Made by a program: the position numbers and the translations under genes | The notes under the pieces: model-generated | The model's input: the letters and a program-made list of their open reading frames with translations, nothing else | Told to the model about the DNA's origin: nothing | Database searches by the model: none | In this document: positions 1 to 12,585 of the stretch, piece after piece | Numbering within the stretch: position 1 is the first letter of the stretch | Layout: each line of letters opens with the position of its first letter | Source of the DNA: Epiperipatus broadwayi | Taxonomy: Eukaryota; Onychophora; Udeonychophora; Euonychophora; Peripatidae | Assembly: GCA_028023455.1 (NCBI GenBank) | Contig: JAQFVV010000002.1 | Coordinates: 30,077,725-30,141,724, forward strand | Length of the DNA: 64,000 bases | Direction: 5' to 3'

Positions 1-52
1 TGGAGAAAAGCCACATCTTGACTTAATGGAGAAAAGCCGCATCCTGATTTAA
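1..52. repeat. Two tandem copies of a 26-bp unit
   Basis: Positions 1-26 and 27-52 are the same 26-base unit with three differences; each begins TGGAGAAAAGCC. The array may continue left of the window. No function is evident. Confidence 0.7.
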
Positions 53-2470
53 TGGCAAGAAGACACCCAGTAAGAATGCCTGAAAGACTTACTACCCAGT
101 ATTGCCAGAAAACCCTTCTGCAGAATACGCTAATTTATTACTAAAACTCTAAATTAAAGCTACTTAACTAATCAAGCTTCGTATTTCATTATATAATTTA
201 AATGTTACAGACATTAATTATTGTTTTATTATGATTAAAATTTGAATATTACTTTAGTTAGTTATAGTGATGTTTGTATCTTGTCATTGTTAGTTATAGT
301 ATTGTTTGACCTCATAATGTAAGGCCCTATTGCTTATATTTATTATTGTGTTTGATGGAGTGGACAAGTTCCCCCATCTTTATTATATGCTGTTCTATGA
401 GTTGATAGTGCTTATCTCTAGTGATTATTATCACATAGCTAAAGGTACCTAGATCCCTGGAGAGGATCTTATATTTCTTGGTGCATCTTTCTATGGTTTC
501 ATGATGCACTGTGACAAGTCCAGGCATCTTTTGCCTCAGACAAAGGCATTTGGAAGCCACCATTCTTATTGATGTATTTATTGATTTGCTATTTTGCTCT
601 GCGAAGCCTATGTTTGGCCTATCACTCATGATGAGTTTAAAGCTATTTTTCCAACATAGTAGGTGAGGTTGTTTTGTATTTTTGATGTGAGATGACAAGA
701 TAAGGTAATTTTGAAGGATTTAGTTTCTTCAGGTTGCACTGTTGTTTTAGTGCTAAGAGGTGTAACAATATCTGTATTGTGCTGTTATGATATAATCATC
801 CACAAACAAACCAACAACAGTTAATAATTTTAAATATTTAGATTGTAAGCATATGGCCATTAACTACAATCCACACATTCTATGTAATTGCTGTATTCAT
901 CTAGAATTTCCCAATGGATGTGTAAATCAATTACTTTAAACATTTTAGTGTTATTAATATTATGTGGACAGTAATTTCTTAATTTTATGGGTGCAAATGA
1001 CTTCTGATGAATGGCTCATTCATTTCATTCATTCAGTTATTTAGTAGTTCAAAATTCTAAGCAATAGGATAGTATTAATTTGTAATTTGAAATTAATTTT
1101 GGATATGCCAGCCATTGCTCAAATTTATTTAGCTGATAATAACAAGTATTAACAAGTTAGTCCATTAATTCAGGTTACTAATGTTTTTATTTTATAATAA
1201 ATAAATAAAGAAAAATTATGTTACTGAGCTAATGCTAATCTAGTTTAAAACATTTAAATTTTATTGTTTTTCTGAAGGTTTGTGATGATGGTGTTCTAGC
1301 TGTATTTTTATATTGGACTATTTCCATCATCTAATATGTGTGTTGAATGTCTTTAGAAAAGTTTTAATTTTTAGTTAAATATTCCAAATGCATTCAACTG
1401 TTAGTAATATCACTGCAAACAGGTTAGTATATGCACCATGATGCTCAAAATTGTTTAGGGTATCATTTAGTTGAATGGAGGTGTGTAACTCTCCATTTTA
1501 GTAAAATTGTTAAATAAGATGATTTATGCAAAATCATTTATTATCTAAAAAGAAACCTCGATAGTCTGTCAAACGATGATGTTTGAATACTTTCAGACAA
1601 AAGACTATTTTTTTTTGAACAGCAATATCTTGCCAATATTTCCAAGCTTTATGTAAATGTTATTTCATTGTTATAATTGTAAATAAATCTATTGATTATT
1701 ATTAAATCATGCCCTCGTCTGGTAGGCATTAGATTGCTAATATCTCAAAGCTCGAGCATTGACTTTTACAAAATTCTATCATTGAAAGACTCCTTACAAA
1801 GTAGACAATTTCCTTTCATTAGACTTTCATTATTTTTAGTTTGTACAATCTGGAGCATTCGTTGCAAACTAATATTCACCTTCCCACCTCCAAATCAGGA
1901 CCTCATATTTATCGATCACCTTAATAAGTTAAAAAGTAAAGACTTTATCCTGTCTTCAAAATCCCTCTATAATGAGACATGGAATCTCTTTTAAATACCA
2001 AAAATCACCTAAGACATACACAATCACACATGAAATTTGATACTAGCATTTCCATTAGAGATTCTCCAGGGGATTAAACTTTAGATCCATCACAGATTCT
2101 CAATCAGGATGTTGAGATCATTTATCTACCTCTAGAACTTCTTGCCAAGAAAGACAATGTATCACATAGTCTTAAATAATCAATTATTTTACACTAATAA
2201 AGTTATTTTTGAAATTAAATCTATTGATTGTTTATTTAAAATAAATCTAGTTTCTGTTTTTTTTTCTTTTTGTATGATATTGTCTTGCATTCACAATATT
2301 GATTATTTTCATTAAATTAATGATATGCAGAATACTTTCATATTTACAGAAATAAAATAAAGTCAAGCATATAGTTATGATTTCTGGATGAAATCAACAT
2401 AACAGATAATTTCCCATTTGCAGATACTAAAAATAATATAAATTTATTTAACGCACATTGATTACGTAAG
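53..2470. other. AT-rich stretch without recognisable gene
   Basis: I see no conserved protein, RNA gene or clear element end here. The longest open frame (minus strand, 327-707, about 126 codons) matches no family I know. The stretch is most likely old, unrecognisable repeat or intergenic DNA. Confidence 0.5.
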
Positions 2471-2664
2471 TAATATTTACTAATGCAATAAACCTTTAAG
2501 TATTTGTGCTTGAAAATACGAAGGTAGGGACCTCTACAGGTCTTAACCACAAGCTTACTCTTTTCTTCCAAAGAGTAAGCTTGTGGTTAAAACCTGTAGA
2601 GATCCCTACCTTCGTATATTCAAGTGCACATACTTAAAGGTTTATTGCATTAGTAAAAATAATA
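2471..2664. repeat. Near-perfect palindrome (foldback)
   Basis: The two arms meet at about 2570 with only a few unpaired bases. The left arm reads outward from the AAGCTTACTCTTT block and the right arm repeats its complement, down to the TTTATTGCATTAGTAAA end near 2641-2657. No hammerhead core is present, unlike in other foldbacks of this window. Confidence 0.85.
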
Positions 2665-3034
2665 TTGTGTTTTAAGAAGTATTTTAACTATGTTATCTTT
2701 TTATATAGAAGATTGTGTTATATGAAATGAAGATGGTTTGACATTTCTGAAGATTATCCATGCTATCCAGACTGCACACTATTGTGTTATTTTAATGTCA
2801 AGATCCAATTCACATTTAGTTACTTATGAAGGTTGTATGTTTCCTGTTTTAATAACAGTTATGAGCAAGCATAAGAAATGGTGATCATGTGATATAAAAT
2901 ACTACACAAATATGAATAATAATATTTTACTCCAAATGTTGTTTTTCTTCTTTGTTAAATGGGGAATAAAATTATTAATATTACAAACATCTATCTTTTT
3001 GAGGCATTATTTAAAAAAATTGAATATAAATATG

Positions 3035-3326
3035 GGTGAGAGAACAAACATATGTTACTGACATCATTGAAAGCATTAAGAGACTGAAGTGGAGTTGACC
3101 GGAACATGTTGCTAAAAGAAATGATAATAGATGGACAATTGAAATCTTAAACTGTATTCCAAGAGATTGTAAAAGACCTAGAAAGAGACCACATGTGAGA
3201 TGGGTGAATAAAATTAAGTGTGCTGGGGTGACATGGAGAGGCGGCTAGAGATTAGAGAAGATGGATTGAATTTGGAGAGACGTTAATCCTGCAGTGAAGT
3301 GATAATAGTTGGAAATGATGATGTGA
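3035..3326 (+). pseudogene. RTE retrotransposon, 3' end fragment
   Basis: This is a 5'-truncated scrap of the same RTE family as the copy at 22.9-25.9 kb. It matches the last part of the reverse transcriptase reading frame: the segment for VTDIIESIKRLKWS, then WTIEILN, then the RPRKRPHVRW-like stretch. It ends with the RTE tail rich in GATGATG. Stops and indels break the frame (for instance TGA after GTGGAGT). Such dead-on-arrival 3' pieces are typical of RTE insertion. Confidence 0.8.
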
Positions 3327-5095
3327 TTAAAACAAGATTTTTTTTATAATTTGTATGTCTATTACATAACAAAGTGGAATTATGATGTCTATATTTTGTG
3401 CATTGCATGTAATAGCTAACATTTAGTAGACAAGCTTAGATTACTATAGGACACATAATGTTTACTGACCTGCAAGTCTATATTACTTTTCAAAGTGCAC
3501 ATATATATAATGCAGATGTTTTTTTATATGTATAGTTTGCATATATAAATTAATATTATAGTTTAAGCAAAATTGAAGATTTGGAAATATAAGTAGAAGT
3601 TCTGAAGAAGATTTCTGGGGCAATCAAAATTGTCTGGATTGTAAAAAGCATTGTAAAGAGTAATAAAGAATATATATGATATTAATATTATAACAATGTA
3701 GTTATTAATAATAAATTGAAAGACCACATTTACACACACATATAATGTATACATTGTGTATGTTCACTCTTTTACAAATATTCAAAAAATAAAGATAATA
3801 AGAACTTATTGTATAATATCATTATATTTTTAAATTAAATGAATAGCAAAATATGTGACAGATATTCCTCACAATTTAACAAATTCTGAATAATATCATT
3901 TTTCTTCAATAACTTTTTTCCCTTATGGAAATGTAATAGCAATTTCGTTATCACAAAATTATGATCTTTCTAATTGTTTGATATTTTTAAGCTGATACCA
4001 ACTTCTATCTGTTTAATCATTCCTACATGCTATTACCAAATTCAGATTCTCAATTAAACTCTTCAAACTGTGAGCCTTATGAAATAAATACAAACGTAAT
4101 TTATATTTCTTTTTTCTGCCGGTAATAAATTAATAACATTGAATTTATCACCTAAAAAAGGTACTTTATGAACCTTCTTAAATTTTGTAAAATATTAAAT
4201 ATTTTATTTTAAAAAATGCTGTATCACATCAAAGCAAAGAATAAAATACAAGATGCTTTCAATATAACTCAAAAAAATATTATTAATAAGAACGATCATA
4301 GATCACAGTTCAAAATGGAAATTGGCCGCTGCAAAATCATAACGTTTATTAAATTTATGAATTTTAATGTTTTTATTATTTATTTATTTACAATTTGTTT
4401 AGATAGTGTATAATTGAAGTAAGGAATATTAATATAGTTTATATCACAGCTTCATTGTATAAGGATACATAATTATATATAAAATTAGGAAGATTAAAAA
4501 TATAATAAAAAATTGATTAATGAGAAATATTTTGTTGATAAACTTAGACTTATTCTTAGAAATTATATTTAATTTGGAATTTTTGGATTGGAGTTTACGG
4601 TTTTTGGTTTCGATTATATGTTTTTATATCATGATAGAACTCAATAATAATAAATTAATTACAAATTAGAAAATAATTACAATAGATTTTTTAACATAAT
4701 TCTGTAATGATAAGGAGATTCCATTTTTATCAAAATACATTTATTCCATTCTGAAAAATGCAAATGAAAGTGTAGCTATGATTTACATGAAAATGTTTGT
4801 ATTCCTCACAAGTCATCACTTTTATAGGTGTCATATCTGATCTTGCCTTCAAAATTGGATCAGATTTCTTGCCTTATTGGCTAGCACCAATAGAGATGAA
4901 TCTTTCATTGGGCTTCATACTCTGAATCTGAATATTCCCATAAGATGGGGGATCTGACAATAAATAGTCAGCCTTTTTGGAGGCAAGGCAGAGAGTGTTA
5001 ACTTATCAATCTAAATGACTGACCATGCTCTCTAGTGAAACCTCTGCCTATAGCAAGGGTGTATTCACTAGTCACTGCTGATACATCTATGCAAT
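3327..5095. other. AT-rich stretch, no gene seen
   Basis: No conserved reading frame was recognised. Around 3600-3640 there is a degenerate CTGAAGAAG block that resembles the family E motif described elsewhere, but it is too decayed to call. The open frames here are short and of simple composition. Confidence 0.45.
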
Positions 5096-5275
5096 GAGGC
5101 AAGTCCACATAGGACTGGAAACTGCTATAACTGTAGTCAACTCGAGGCAAACTGTCTGAGTACAGCTGGAAGAGTCAGAACTAGAACTGACTCGAGGCAA
5201 GCTATCCAGTATAGCTGAAATTCTTACTAGAACTCATGAGGCAGGTTAAAACATATAGCTGGAAGTGAGTTCCAT
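5096..5275. repeat. Degenerate tandem repeat, about 4 units of 45-50 bp
   Basis: Four successive units each start with GAGGCA and contain a TATAGCTGGAA or TACAGCTGGAA block about 20 bases later. The units begin near 5096, 5144, 5194 and 5238 and have diverged by substitutions and small deletions. Local GC is higher than in the surroundings. No function is apparent. Confidence 0.6.
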
Positions 5276-5863
5276 CATTCGGTATGATTAGCTCACCATT
5301 AATTGTATAAACTATATTTTTATTATTGATTAACTAACATGTGTGTATTTTATAACTAATAAATTTATACATATTAATTGTTGAGTAGTTTGTCACTTTT
5401 CTGTTGGTTTGGAACTGAACCTGTAAATCAAGAACACAATAGTAGGATTTGGGATTTTTTTTGGTATAACATGCTACATGCACAAACTTCTCACAAATAG
5501 TTATTCCAGTCTATGACCATCTTTTGAGAGTAGTGGACTGCATCCTCCTCAGCAGTGGGCAATTCCCAAATTTTAATCATTTCGTTGGATAAAAAAGTCA
5601 TTCAAAAAATTCACTCGGCAAGAATTAAATCAGGAAGGTAAATCGTGGGTATACCTTATTTTTATCAGACAATCTATTAGTCATCCTAGCATTCTTTCAT
5701 GACATTTTAGCGTACTTTAAATTGTAAAATTAGCAGTGAAACCAACATTTTGGTTAAAAACTTTCTCCTGATTGAAATATTATCTAATATTCATTAAAAA
5801 ATTCTTTTCCTTTTTAGAAGATTGTAATTGTGTTTAATTCAGTCTTTATAAACCCCGTTAAGT

Positions 5864-6310
5864 ATCACATGACCACCATCTCTTATACTAGCACAATTGT
5901 TTATAAATAAGGCAAAACTCTCCATACAGTAGTGCCACCCTGTTCCAACCAGAGTAATCAATGGATGCCAGAAGGCTTGTGCGTAAAATCCCTATCTAAT
6001 GCAACCTTCCAGCAACCACCTTTTATCTCTACTTAACTATAAAATATGAGTTTTATAGTTAAGTAGAGATAAAAACTGGTTGCTGGAGGGTTGCATTAGA
6101 TCCTAAGATCTAGGTGCAGTGCTCTCATATCCAAAGCTCCTCACTGACGAAGGTCACAAGCCAGAAACTAGTTTGGGGATATTGGATGAGTAGGAATTAG
6201 ATAGGGATTTTATGCACAAGCTTTCTGGTATCCATTGATTACTCTGTTTGGCAGAGGGTGGCACTACTGTATGGAGAGTTTTGCCTTGTTCTTTATAAAC
6301 ACATTTCTTT
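5864..6310. repeat. Family A foldback element (A1)
   Basis: The two arms carry the same sequence in opposite orientation: GGCAAAACTCTCCATACAGT near the left end and its complement near the right end. The outer left flank has the family terminus ATCACATGA. The centre at about 6045 is the arm TAACTATAAAA/TTTTATAGTTA. The left arm lacks the internal hammerhead segment (a deletion joins CTATCT to AATGCAA); the right arm retains it. Family A recurs at 11.8, 16.1, 18.2-19.3, 19.6-20.3, 27.8, 30.4, 44.2-45.1 and 48.0 kb. Confidence 0.85.
6138..6179 (+). ncRNA. Hammerhead ribozyme motif, family A (A1)
   Basis: Helix I pairs TCCTCA with TGGGGA (6 bp). Core CTGACGA, helix II around a CACAA loop, then GAA, helix III ACTAGT (self-complementary) and cleavage base T. 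All conserved core bases are present; N7 is C. Confidence 0.75.
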
Positions 6311-6504
6311 GTGATAGTGACTTTCATTGCTGCCGGACTAATACGTAAGCACAAGATTTTTAAAATAAAAATTAATTAATTTTATGAAATAAAGGGCTAA
6401 AAAGATAAGACTTCACAATATTAATGATTTTATTATATATAAAAAATAAATCAAGGTTTTAAACATTAATTTTTATTAAGCACATGGTCAGCACATAAAT
6501 ACAT

Positions 6505-6895
6505 ATAAAGCTTTAATCTTACCACTATGTGCTTTTGAGTGCTCACTTTTACCACCAGAGGACTCTATAAATCTTAACACAAGATTACAACTTTATAAAC
6601 ATAAGAGCTGCTATCTTATCTTCAATCTACTTTCTAATTATATAGATAAATCTATAGCATTTTGATTTGAGAGTATGAAGTTAATAAGTTCTTCACTAGA
6701 TGAGGTAGTGGCTTAATTAGTGAAGAACTTACTAGCTTCACACTCCCAAATCAAAATGCTTTAGATTTGCCTATGTAATTAGAAATTGGGTTGAAGATAA
6801 GATGGCCGCTCTTATCTTTATAAAGTCATAATCTTGTGTTAAGATTTGTAGAGGTCCCTCTCATGGTAAAATTGAGCACTCAAGGTGCATAGTAT
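6505..6895. repeat. Long palindrome related to family C arms
   Basis: The arms meet near 6705 (AAGTTCTTCACTA against TAGTGAAGAACTT) and extend outward with about 85-90 percent matching through AATCAAAATGCT, CTTATCTTCAA and AAGATT blocks to the CACTATGTGCTTTTGAGTGCTCA end. The arm order (a GATAAGATG block, then CTTGTGTTAAGAT) resembles family C at 21.2-21.5 kb. No hammerhead core is seen in this copy. Confidence 0.75.
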
Positions 6896-7620
6896 CAAGT
6901 TTTTGTAAATTATTGTCTATATTTTTTAATGGTGTATTTTCTATATATGTTTTAAACATTTTTTGATTCATATATTTTTGCTTTTATTTTATGTTTCATA
7001 TCAATTATGTCTCAATAAATATTAGACAAAAGCAATTAAAATGCCTGATGAATATTTGATATATGTTTATGTATATGATGTTTAATTCAGTAAAAAGCTT
7101 TTTATATATGAAAAAGTGTGATGAAATGTAGCTAGGGCATGGAATAATTATAGATAACCTCTCCCCTACCAATAATTTTTCAAAATGGAAAAATGAGTTA
7201 TAGTTTCTCTTAATTTTTTTGTAAAAGTTATATTTTTAAAAATATATATATATTATAGAAAAAAACACAGATAATTCATATATGCAATTTCCAAAATAAA
7301 TTGATTGTTGTTTTGAGGTATACTCAATTTTAATAAATACATTTACATATAATAAGATTAATTATTTTGATATAAAATTACTTTTAATTATAAAAAAATG
7401 TCTGTACAATATTAATTACATTTTTATTACTATTATAGTTTTTGTAAAAGAAATTGGCCATATAATAATATATACAATAATAATAATTGAAAAAGCAAGT
7501 CATCTCATGACTTATTTTAAGCTTGTATTACAGATATGTAATATAGGGAGCGTCCCAATAGCGCTAACAAATTTTCATTGGTAAGTGCCACAAGAAAAAG
7601 CACTTAAAAATATCTAGAAT

Positions 7621-7680
7621 TATCCCTATTCTCTGACCAATTTCGAGCTTTTGGCTCACCTCAGTGAGGCACTAGGGCAT
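7621..7680 (-). ncRNA. Hammerhead-like motif, family B (B1 left arm)
   Basis: Minus strand: outer helix I CCCTA/TAGGG, core CTGAGGT, helix II GAGC-CAAAA-GCTC (4 perfect pairs), GAA, then ATTGGT and C. Position A9 is T, so the core is probably inactive; helix III is diverged from ACCGGT. Confidence 0.6.
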
Positions 7681-8024
7681 TCAGACACTAGATCTAAAAT
7701 GCCAACTCAAAAGCCAGCACTTATCTAATACATAACTATTAAGTAGAAAATTTGAAATTTTCAGACACATAAATGTCTTTAAATCCTGTTATCTAACTTA
7801 AATAGCTATTTGGATCAGAAACCCTTCAGCCTCACCATATATCAATAGCTTCAGCAATATAACATCACCAAAGCCCCAAGAGCAAAATTATAACAATTGA
7901 AAAAGCAAGTCATATATCACATGACTTGAAAGCTTGTTAGAGCTATTAGTACCCTCTCTATATTACATATCTGTAATATTAGCTTAAAACAAATGCGATA
8001 TATGACTTGCTTTTTCGATTATTG

Positions 8025-8680
8025 AAATTAAACTGAGAGACTGCAAACTTCTCAGACACTTAAAACTATCAACAGCCAATCAGATCATAAACCCTGAGAC
8101 AGAGAATTTAATAAGAAAAGAGCAGTTCCACTCTCTTCTTTCCTTGTCTTTCTATATATCCAAGCCAGTCTAAAGTACTTAGATCTGAAAGCGTTAATAT
8201 TAAATATCTTCACACTCAACTCACTGAGTTCAAATTACAAACATACAGCATGAAATCTTTCGATTTACTACGCAGTAGTTTTTCAATGTTATAACTTGCA
8301 GCAACATATGTAAATAATATTTATATTATAAAGCGCAAACAGTATTGAAATTAAACTGAGAGACTGCAAACTTCTCAAGCGCTTATAACTATCAACAGCC
8401 AATCAGATCATAAAAACTACTGTGTAGTAAATCGAAAGATTTCACGCTGTATGTTTGTAATTTGAACTCAGTAAGTTGAGTGTGAAGATATTTAAGATTC
8501 ACACTTTCAGATCTAAGTACTTTAGACCGGCTAGGATATATAGAAAGACAAGTAAAGAAGAGGGTGGAACCGCCCTTTTCTTGTTAAATTCTCTGTCTTA
8601 GTGTTTACGATCTGATTGGCTGTCGATAGTTATAAGCGCTTGAGAAGTTTGCAGTCTCTCAGTTTAATTTCAATACTGTG
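8025..8680. repeat. Family F palindrome nested in B1
   Basis: Arms of about 300 bp meet near 8340. The ends carry GAAATTAAACTGAGAGACTG and its complement; internal blocks include AGTACTTAGATCTGAAAG and AATCTTTCGATTTACTAC, each present in both orientations. One arm is partly duplicated (8335-8400 repeats the 8025-8090 sequence). The block ATCTGATTGGCTGTC recurs at 27.16 and 29.85 kb. Confidence 0.8.
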
Positions 8681-8880
8681 TTGCTCTTGGGGCTTTGGAG
8701 ATGTTATATTGTTGGGGCTATTAATATATGGAGAGGCTGAAGTGTTTTCAGATCCATATATCTACTTAATAGCTGGATTTAATGACATTTTTCATGTCTG
8801 AAAAGTTCAGATTTTCACTTAATAGTTACATATTAGATAAGTGCTGGCTTTGAGCTGGTATTTTAGATCTAGGGTCTGAA

Positions 8881-8940
8881 TGCCCTAGTGCCTCACTGAG
8901 GTGAGCCAAAAGCTCAAAACTGGTATGAAGATAGGGATAA
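8881..8940 (+). ncRNA. Hammerhead-like motif, family B (B1 right arm)
   Basis: This is the partner of 7621-7680 in opposite orientation. CTGAGGT, helix II GAGC-CAAAA-GCTC, then AAAA where GAAA is expected, and AACTGGTA. G12 and A9 are both altered, so it is a decayed copy. Outer helix I CCCTA/TAGGG is kept. Confidence 0.5.
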
Positions 8941-9307
8941 TTCTAGATATAGATTTTTAAGTATGTTAAAGCTATTGGTACACTCTCTATATTACATAAT
9001 ATATATATATTGCAAGCTAGATGTATTTATGTGCAATTATATACAAAGTGATCAAATTCATTAATAATTTATTTCATTTTTCATACTTATCAATGTTATT
9101 ACAAAACTGAAAACAAACTTATTAATAATAACATAATTCTATATCATTTTGTTCAAAAATTTAAGTATAAAACTTTTAGATCATTAAACTGTTCTAATTT
9201 TAACATTAACATAACCAAAATTTATAATTTATGAATAAATTTAAAATTAATAACTTTTAAAATGTTTATTTTTAATTTATAATAATTTTATTTTCTAAGC
9301 TTTATTG

Positions 9308-9362
9308 GTTTTTTTTATGTGTCAAAGCGTCGGCCGGGAAGCGAACCCCGGGACAACTGCTG
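9308..9362 (-). repeat. 3' fragment of tRNA-derived SINE
   Basis: The minus strand has GCAGTTGTC, a B-box-like GGTTCGCTTCC, the acceptor-side CCGACGC, then TTTGACACAT and an A-run. This matches the 3' half of the tRNA-Val-like SINE at 45086-45191, truncated within the anticodon stem. It is conspicuously GC-rich against its surroundings. Confidence 0.7.
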
Positions 9363-9593
9363 GTAATAATATGTTAGCTTTATTTTATGTTTATTATTTA
9401 TACATTTTAATTTTAATTGTGAAAATAATTTTCAATCAAGGTTATAAAAAAGTAAATAAGGCATTTTTAGCAATGGGAAAAAACCAAAAACAGGAAGAAT
9501 CTGGGAATATACAGTACTGTATTATGAAATTGAAACATTTAAAAAAATTAGCTTCTGTATAATAGCGCCCTCTATTTTATTTTTCCCCGTATT

Positions 9594-11430
9594 GACTGAG
9601 ACTAGAGAATTTATGAAGAAAAGAAAAAAATATGATGATATACAAAAATGATGCATTAAAAAGATTGAATACTTCGAATTTTGTAAAATGGTGCGGAAAA
9701 GAGTTGAAAATGATATAAGAAAGTATAACTGCGAACTAGCAAGGAAAGCTGTAAAAGAGAATAAAAGTCTCAAGAGTGTAAAACAACATTTTGACATTGG
9801 TAGAAAATGTATATCCGCAATAAGAAAAAAAGATGGGAATTATTACTAAAAAGAGAGATGACATCATGAAATGGGTAGAAGACTTTTATCAAAAATTATA
9901 TAGTAATAAAGAACAAGTGCCTCCTATACCTATTATATCTTCCGAATTGCCCAGAATTTTAAATGAAGAAATGAGACATGCAATTAAATTTATGAAGAAA
10001 GGAAAGGCTCCTGGTAATGATGGAATTATAATTGATATATTAAAAGAAGCAGGTGAAGAAATAGAATTTTTTTTAGCAAAGTTATATACTAAATGATAAA
10101 GATGTACCAGATGATTGGAAGAATGCATTATTAATATTAATATTTTAAAAAGGTGATAAGGAAGATATTAGAAATTACAGACCTATCAGCCTTTTATCAG
10201 TTTTATACAAAAATTTTACCAAGATAATTACAACTCGTCTACAGAGAACATTGGATTTCCACCAACCAAGAGAAGAAGCTGGATTTAAAAGTGATTTTAA
10301 TATAGTAGATCATATCCAGGTATTGAAAGAAGTTATAGAAAGGACAAATGAATATGAGTTGTCATTATGCTTTGGATTTGTAGATTATGAAAAGGCATTT
10401 GATTCTATAAACATTTCTGCAGTGATTAAAGTATTGGATCATCGGTATAGATCCAGGATATTTGTCATATTTTAAAGAATATTTATTGAAAATTCAACAG
10501 CAACAAATTACATAACGATACTAGGAAAGTCAACATTGAGAAGGATGTAAGATAGGGTTACTACATATCTCCAAAACTTTTACAGAAATGCTGCAAGAAG
10601 TATTTTGTGGAATAAAATGGTAATCTAAAAAAGTGAAAGTAAATGGAGATTATTTAAGGCATTTAGATTTTGCAAATGATGTAGTTGTTTTTGCAAATAA
10701 TGCTTTCGAGCTGCAGGAAATGTTGCAGGAGTTATTAGAAGAAAGTAGGACTAAACATAAGCGTTAAAAAAGACTAAAGTAATGTTTAATGGATTTTCTC
10801 AAAATATGAAAATAAAGATTGATTATGATGAGTTAGAAGAAGTTAACAGTAACAAATACCTTGGTCAGATTACTAATACAGATGGAAACAAAATTAATCA
10901 TAGAATTAAACTTGGTTAGAGTGCTTTTGATAGAAATAACTTGATACTAAAAGGAAATATGCCTATGTCTTTAAAAATGAAAGTTTTTAATAAATGTGTT
11001 TTACCAGTTCTTAGTTATGGATCTGAGACTTGGACACTTAATAGAAAAACAATACAGAGACTTCAGACCACTCAAATAAGTATGAAGAGATGCATTTGGG
11101 AGTAACAAGAAGAGATTGAAAATGCAATATATGGGCAGAGACAAACAGGTGTTACTGACCTCATTGAAGAAATTAAAAGAGTGAAGTGGAGTTGGGCTAG
11201 ACATATTACTAGAAGTGATAATAATAGACGGAGAATTGAAATCTTAAACTGGATTCCAAGATATTGTAGAAGACCCAGAAAGAGACCATGTGTGAGATGG
11301 ATGGATGAGATAAGGAAGCTGCAGGGGTAACGTGGAGAAGAGAAGCTAAAGATCGGAGATGGATTGAACTTGGAGAGATCTTCATCCTGCAGTGGATTGA
11401 TAATGGTTGATGATGATAATGATCATGATT
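9594..11430 (+). pseudogene. RTE retrotransposon copy 2, 5'-truncated
   Basis: The copy starts inside the linker between endonuclease and reverse transcriptase (at the ETREFMKK segment) and runs to the 3' tail ending in TGATGATGATAATGATCATGA. It carries recognisable RT blocks: KAPGNDGI, RNYRPISLLS, FVDYEKAFDS, then a FANDVVVFAN segment, where the catalytic FADD is FAND. The RQGD motif is broken by a stop (AGA TAG GGT). Many frameshifts and stops mean it cannot encode a functional protein. Its distal end reads WIELGEIFILQWIDNG, which shows the family's normal C-terminus. Confidence 0.9.
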
Positions 11431-11699
11431 TGTCACAAACTATGACTTCCTTTATTGTGCTATAATACTTTATATAAATATAAACTTTAAAAATTTTTTA
11501 GCAAAAAAAATATATTTATTTTATGTCAGTTTAATATTATATATTTTATTTTATATTATCTGGATTATTTTATTTTATTTGGTTTTATTTCCACTTTATC
11601 ACATTTAATGTATTTGTTTTATATATATATTATAATTAATTTTGCTTACATTTTTAATTGTTTTATTGAATTATTTATATAATTCTGTATTTTATTTTA

Positions 11700-11765
11700 T
11701 CTGACATTATATCATAGCTCCACAGAAGACTGCAGGACAGTTGAAACATGAGAGTGGGTGTGTAT
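11700..11765 (+). other. Family E partial hammerhead-like motif
   Basis: CACAGAAGA-CTGCAGGACAG-TTGAAAC resembles the family E consensus CTGATGA-GACTGC-GGACAG-TTGAAAC seen at 35.1, 35.7 and 53.1 kb. The first core bases are altered, and no downstream pairing that would close helix III is evident. Confidence 0.35.
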
Positions 11766-11825
11766 ATCTACAATAAAAAAAAATTTGTTCAAAAGTATTT
11801 AAAGGCATGCAAATTTGTATTGATA

Positions 11826-12215
11826 ATTTATATTTCACAGAAGTAGTAGCGCCACTCAGTGCAAGCCAGAGTAATCAATGGATGCAAGAAGATTTGTGCA
11901 TAAAATCCCATCTAGTGCATACACATCAGTGAGGAGCCTTGGATCTGAGAGCACTGCACCTAGATTTTAGGATCTAATGCAACCCTTCAGCAGCCACCAT
12001 CTACTTTTTAGCTAACTGTAAAGTTTAGAGCCCAAAATAAAAACACTGATAGCCATAAGTTAGAAACTAGTCTGGGGATATTGGATGAGAAGGCGCTAGA
12101 TAGGGATTTTATGCACAAACACTCTGGCTTGCACTGAGTGCCGCTACTGTATGGAGAGTTTAGCCTCTGTGAAAAACAGCTTGTTTAAGCATAAAGAATG
12201 GTGATCATGTAATAT
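11826..12215. repeat. Family A foldback element (A2)
   Basis: The left arm (AGTAGTAGCGCCACTCAGTGC onward) and right arm (to GCACTGAGTGCCGCTACTGT) are complementary. Each arm keeps only part of the hammerhead segment: the left arm has CTCCTCACTGATG then a jump, the right arm lacks two core bases. The right end continues with GGTGATCATGT, the family terminus. Confidence 0.8.
12043..12077 (+). ncRNA. Hammerhead remnant, family A (A2)
   Basis: CTGAT is followed directly by AGCC, so core G8 and A9 are deleted. AGAAA, the self-complementary ACTAGT and C remain, followed by TGGGGATATTGG. The motif is inactive by sequence. Confidence 0.55.
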
Positions 12216-12520
12216 AATTATATTTGTAATATTGTTCACATTTTACTTTATAAGCATCATTTTATCATGATTAACATTGTTACTATTATTTTTAGGCATG
12301 TTTTTATTTTGATTTTACAATTTGATTATTTGTCTTTACACCTGTATAATTTTTTTTTTCTGTTTTTGTCTCTTTTAAGCACAATTTATTATTTTTATGC
12401 ATATTTTTGTTTTCATTAATTGCGAAGAAATCTGGTCATATATCACATGACTTAATTTAATAAGCTTGTATTACAAATATTATATAATGAGCATGCCAAT
12501 AGCTCTTAATAAGCTTTTAA

Positions 12521-12585
12521 GGATATCCCTATCCTCAGACCGTTTTCTAGCTTTTGGCTTTCCTCAGTGAGGCACTAGGATATTC
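12521..12585 (-). ncRNA. Hammerhead ribozyme motif, family B (B2 left)
   Basis: Minus strand: outer helix I GATATCC region, inner helix I CCTCA/TGAGG (5 bp) with an internal loop between, core CTGAGGA, helix II AGC-CAAA-AGCT, GAA, AACGGT and cleavage base C. The core bases are intact; helix III is weaker than in other copies. Confidence 0.75.

Larger units (their letters stand above)
7480..9000. repeat. Family B foldback (B1) with nested palindrome
   Basis: Outer arms 7480-7990 and 8640-8995 share, in opposite orientation, the blocks for the AAGCAAGTCAT terminus, the hammerhead segment and the AATACCA/TAGATCTA block. Between them a separate palindrome (8025-8680, family F) is inserted. The terminus near 7905-7925 contains ATCACATGAC, as in families A and C. 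Confidence 0.75.

Noticed and set aside
327-707. Minus-strand open frame of about 126 codons
   Set aside because: It matches no family I recognise, has no good start (a TTG opens the longest stretch) and no conserved neighbours. Chance or a very old repeat is more likely.
9833-10475. Two open frames as independent genes
   Set aside because: Both are pieces of the decayed RTE copy 2 reverse transcriptase.
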